Shown here: positions 59,915-64,000 of the stretch, piece after piece
How the letters are laid out: each line of letters begins with the position of its first letter
Position numbering within the stretch: position 1 is the first letter of the stretch
NCBI GenBank assembly: GCA_964059195.1
Contig: CAXKWD010000006.1
Location: 177,132,825-177,196,824, forward strand
DNA: 64,000 nt
Source: Ectobius pallidus
Lineage: Eukaryota; Arthropoda; Insecta; Blattodea; Ectobiidae
Direction of reading: 5' to 3'
Notes under the pieces: model-generated
Seen by the model: only the letters and a program-made list of their open reading frames with translations
Databases searched by the model: none
Told to the model about the DNA's origin: nothing
Position numbers and translations under genes: made by a program

Positions 59915-60766
59915 CTAGCAGGTGTCCGCGATGAATTACTCAACTGCTAGATATTGTGCTTAAATAATTTATTCAACTGAAAAATAATTAAAACATATTT
60001 ATGAACACTGACATAGTTTTTACATAAATTGGAGGAATTACGTAATTTTACTCTTAATTATATAGTTTAACGTTAAAAATATAAATAAACGAACAAAACC
60101 ATAGATTCATGAACCTTACCCAAATCATGCATAAACAATTTTATTATAACGATAATTAAAAAAAAAGATTAAAAACCTGGTTTCAAGGTGGATTTCACAA
60201 TCAAAGTGCGCCACCTGGGGAAAAAAGACCTCAGATTAGAGTTCCCTAGCCCAAAAAAAAAAAAAAAAAAACCCCGCATAGTGTTTTTCGTCCAAATCAT
60301 TCCATGTTTTCCCATTAAGGCTATGCCCGCGAAACTTGTAAGTTGTAAAGAACATATTGATTAATTCGAACATTTCAAATGAAAGGTTGAATTTACTGAT
60401 TATTTTACATAATCTACAAAATTTTTAGATACATAATTTTCTCAAGTATAAATTTTAATACCTTCTCTAATTTTCAAAGTCTTGTTTCATTTATTTCCAA
60501 AGCCTTATGTAAAGACTGCCAACAATACACTGTTGTCATGTGATTTGGATTTGACAATTCTGTGTAAAAAGGTATTAAGTAGCCTCAAGAATATTTGATT
60601 TTTGGCATTTAAAATTTAAATTTTTCAAAATCCTTTCTTAGTGAGCACCTACATTATGAAACGAAGGTACTATCATAATTCGAAGTGTCTACCTATTATA
60701 GTTTAACTCTACGTTGATTCTCTGTCAGTAAGTCAGGACAAAGCTTCATATATATATATATATTTC
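59915..60766 (-). mobile_element. Helitron family A
   Basis: Minus-strand 3' end has CGCGGACACCTGCTAG at 59915-59930; the body at 60180-60330 and 60530-60760 matches 17420-17880. The 5' end is a (TA)n near 60766. A (TA)n pair places it next to the previous Helitron with 8 bp between. Confidence 0.75.
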
Positions 60767-60945
60767 GTTACATGTTTTTTACTCATACGTCATGAGATAA
60801 TCCTTCCTCGCCACCCCAATTACTGACTGATGATGTAAATGAGAACGGGTAAATGTTTCACCACATAAACTTTTGAACACCCTTAAGACCTCTTTACGTT
60901 TATAAACCTCTTAGGGGTTGAATTTCGGAAAATGCTGGTTCACGT

Positions 60946-61706
60946 CAGGGGCGTATTCAGAGGGGGGATGAGGGGGCTGCAGCCCCCCCCCGAAACGTTA
61001 AGTAATGCTAATATGTTTCACATAAGGACATTTTAATTTGACAAACAGTAGAAATCCTGACTCATGAAATGTCCTTACTGCTTTGTCTAAGTATTTACAA
61101 AATTCAAAATAAAATAGAATTTTTACTTGAAATTTGTAAAATATGCTCCGGAAAAGTGAGGTATGCTCTATCATTTAAATAATTTTAATACTAAGCGTTC
61201 TGTTATTGACTGAATTACATAAATTGTATAAATTACTTCATATAAATTTAAAATTAAACATGGTTATTGCAATTAATTTTAGTAAATTCCAAACTAAGGA
61301 ACAAAACGTTGCTTTGATATTATACAATAGGTTAAAATAAACTTAGGCTATGTACTCTCAACAAATTTTATAGTCGGTTCTCAAAACATTTACTTAGCCA
61401 AATATCTGAACTTTTTTTTAATTAACAGGGAAATGCACAATATTTAAAATCTGACGTAATATATCGATAGAAATATGCACGAATATTTTAATATGGAGCA
61501 AATATGATGCATGATTGGAAAACTAACAAAATATGCAACATTAAACCACCAATTTCCTGTTATATCTAGATACCTTAAACATTTCAACACTAGCATGTGA
61601 TAGGTTGCTTTATTAAAGATATGATTTCATAAACTTTCGGGGCCTACAGTGATAGTAGTGTTAAACTTATAGCCCCTCCCGAAAAAATATCTTAGATACG
61701 CCCCTG
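60946..61706. mobile_element. hAT-like CAGGGGCGTATTCA element, copy 3
   Basis: CAGGGGCGTATTCAGAGGGG and, reversed, CAGGGGCGTATCTAAGA. Flanks GTTCACGT / ATTCACGT (7/8). A TIR-like CATAAACTTTCGGGGCCTA near 61629 hints at a further nested element. Confidence 0.87.
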
Positions 61707-61754
61707 ATTCACGTGATTCATTATTTGTATTGTAGAGACTCAAGGAAAGTATTG

Positions 61755-62860
61755 TTTCCAAAACAAACATTCTCTAGTATTGATCTGGTTCTGCACCATT
61801 CAGAAGGAAGTCACACTATCTGCTGAGCTTTAGAAGTCGGACAACAAACAGAGATGGCGAAGCGAAAGTCATGTAGTTTCCCGCTAGATGGCAGGGCACG
61901 CAGTTTTGAGATTTAACGTGGTTTTACTAGTTTTCATTAATACATGTGACAGAATTGTCAATAAAATACTACCTAATAGTTTTAAAAATTCTACCAAGCT
62001 AGCAGTTCAGCTTATGTGGAATACTTTGTGTTAAGAAATGATTTGCGCGTTTAAGTGAGTTGCATCCATTAGACGTGTTTGAATGCTGCTGTGGTGTACC
62101 AACATGGGATACGTTCAATCAACGCCCTAAATGACTAGAATATGCTTTGAAATAAGCGAATTTTTGGAGTTGATCTACTGGTGTAATCCATGGATCAACA
62201 CATTAAATCTCAATCATGTCCACGCCTTAAGAAGAGTGAGATGCGATCAGAAAAGACAGATGAAAGTCAAGACTGATGGGTTTTGTATAGGGCTGAAAGT
62301 CGATTAAAATTTCTTATCGGGTTAACGCTTGACTTAATCGATTAATCGGCTGATTAATCAACAAACAGGTCGGTATTTTAAACGAAACCAAAGTGTACAT
62401 TTAATATTGTTTTACACGTTTAATAACTACTACACTACAGGTAATCAGAAGAAATCCTGAATTATTAGTTAACTGATGAAAAAATATGTACAAAACTTAC
62501 ATTTCCGGTTACTTTTTCAGTCAAGACTTGAGACACACGAGTTTGTTGACTAAACTACCCTTCAGGTTTCTGAATAACGGGAATTGTTTGGACACAATAG
62601 GCTGAATGACACATGATGTGCCAAGCCCGGAGAAGCGAGAGAAAGGAGTTTGGTCATTTGACCCATTTCTCGAAAAAGTTTTTCAGAATTCGACTAAACC
62701 GATTAATCGGAAAATGTAATTGATCGACGATTAAATGTTTAATCGATTAATCGATACAGCCCTACTTTTGTACAATGCCTAGTTTGCTCTTCCAAGCTAA
62801 AGCCAAGTGTTCCAGTGTTCATTTAATTATTTTTATACTTTCCTTACTCATCAGGAAGTG
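61755..62860 (+). repeat. Dispersed repeat C, copy 2, interrupted
   Basis: Matches 25545-26160; split by the hAT at 62288-62764. Copy 1 has the empty site. Confidence 0.8.
62288..62764. mobile_element. hAT-like element, TAGGGCTG ends
   Basis: TAGGGCTGAAAGTCGATTAA and, reversed, TAGGGCTGTATCGATTAATC. Flanks GTTTTGTA / CTTTTGTA (7/8). TCGATTAAT words are repeated near both ends. Confidence 0.88.
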
Positions 62861-63014
62861 GGTAAGCATTAATGTCAGTGAATGAGCCTTTATTCGGAGG
62901 TTTTTAGGGCTAAAAATTAAAAGAAATTCTTTTTGGAATACCCCTGCGATTTGCAGTCTAAAAGCTATGTGTACCAAATTTCAAGTTTCTAGCTCATCTG
63001 GAGACATGTTATGA

Positions 63015-63484
63015 TAGGGTGACCAGACGGCCCGTTTTTAACGGGACTGTCCTTTTTTTTCATTAACTGTCCCAGTGTCCCGACAAATTTTTAACGGGAC
63101 GCCAAATGTCCTGTTTTTTTCCAAAACTTGGAACAAATGTCTGTTGAGTGTATCTGATTTAATTTCTTTAAATATCCTACTTCTATAATATGACAGATTA
63201 TTATTTTTAACAATTTTAATTGTTGGAAGTTGTAAATCTAATTTCAGTCATAAAAAGATTGACAAAGCTTGAATTTATAAGACTGCTTTTAATTCAGAAT
63301 TGCGATTTCTGATGACAACGGAATCTTATTTATTGCAATAAGTTATCTGATATTTAATTGTAACCGCAAGACTTAGAAGGAGCGCTTGAAGTCTTTGTTA
63401 TCCAAGTGTCCTGTTTTGTCCTGTTTTTTAAGGCAAATTTTGTCAATTGTCCTGTTTTTTAATTTCATAAATATGGTCACCCTA
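63015..63484. mobile_element. hAT-like element, TAGGGTGACCA ends
   Basis: TAGGGTGACCAGACGGCCCG and, reversed, TAGGGTGACCATATTTATGA. Perfect duplication TGTTATGA (63007-63014 and 63485-63492). 'tgtcctgtttttt' words repeated inside. Confidence 0.94.
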
Positions 63485-63492
63485 TGTTATGA

Positions 63493-64000
63493 AAAGGATA
63501 AATAAGGAATTTTACTTGTATTGATCTGTTTTTACGCCATTCAGAAGGAAGTCACACTATCTGCTGAGCTTCAGAAGCCGAACAACAAACAGAGATGGCG
63601 AAGCGAAAGTCATGTAGTTTCGCGCTAGATGGCAGGGCACGCGGTTTTGAGATTTAACGTGGTTTTACTAGTTTTCAATTATACATGTGACAGAATTGTC
63701 AATAAAATACTACGTAATAGTTATAAAAATTCTACCATACTAGCAGTTCAGCTTATGTGGAATACTTTGTGTTAAGAAATGATTTGCGCGTTTAAGTGAG
63801 TTACATCCATTAGACGTGTTTGAATGCTGCTGTGGTGTACCACATGGGATACGTTCAATGAATACTTCATCGCCTACTTTGACATGCTTTAAAATAAGCG
63901 AATTTTTGGAGTTGATCTACTGGTGTGTATCCATGGATCAACACATTTAGTACAACAACTAGTCTTCTTCAGGGATTTCTGAGGGGGAGGGGGCTATTTT
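63493..64000 (+). repeat. Dispersed repeat C, copy 3 (runs off right edge)
   Basis: Matches 25545-25990 and 61770-62190 closely, including the TTGAATGCTGCTGTGGTGTA segment. Truncated by the window end. Confidence 0.8.

Overview
The window looks like a stretch of a large, AT-rich, transposon-packed insect genome. I infer an insect, plausibly a cockroach or termite: the one long protein is an insect-type MLE/DHX9 helicase, gene density is very low, and nearly all recognisable DNA is nested Helitrons, hAT-like elements, LINE relics and tRNA-derived SINEs. The species itself cannot be read from the sequence.

Genes. (1) 45058-48723 (+) is an uninterrupted 1221-codon DHX9/Maleless RNA helicase with all core motifs, apparently intronless. 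(2) 12365-12484 (-) is the first coding exon of an NADP-dependent malic enzyme; its next exon was not found. (3) 28544-28596 (-) is a possible upstream exon of the same gene: its donor phase joins in frame to an acceptor just upstream of the malic enzyme ATG, implying a ~16 kb repeat-filled intron. (4) 34638-35039 (+) is an intact P2RX7-C-like (P2X7 ballast-type zinc module) ORF inside a TTAA-flanked element that carries a broken THAP-domain ORF on the other strand. A tRNA-like gene or pseudogene lies at 53199-53268.

Layout. 1-12 kb: Helitron copies, a (TACA)n microsatellite, a mariner relic, hAT elements, SINEs and a cruciform-like inverted repeat. 12.3-28.7 kb: malic enzyme exon, putative long intron and upstream exon; the intron holds SINEs, an RT relic, a LINE split by a Helitron, hATs in hATs and two inverted AT-rich minisatellites. 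28.8-42.6 kb: Helitrons, hATs, the THAP/P2RX7-C element, a pogo-like element, nested TIR elements and a perfect 104-bp-arm palindrome. 43.0-44.9 kb: a hAT element carrying a 94-bp satellite, landed 118 bp upstream of the helicase start codon. 49-64 kb: no convincing gene; a series of precisely bounded hAT elements (8-bp target duplications), a three-level nest, two Helitrons and two copies of an unidentified ~0.6 kb repeat.

The most notable results are the TTAA element pairing THAP and P2RX7-C modules, the intronless intact DHX9/MLE gene with a satellite-bearing hAT at its 5' end, the perfect palindrome with a hammerhead-like core, and a set of filled/empty insertion sites that date the elements relative to one another. 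All boundaries were read by eye; no search or alignment was run.
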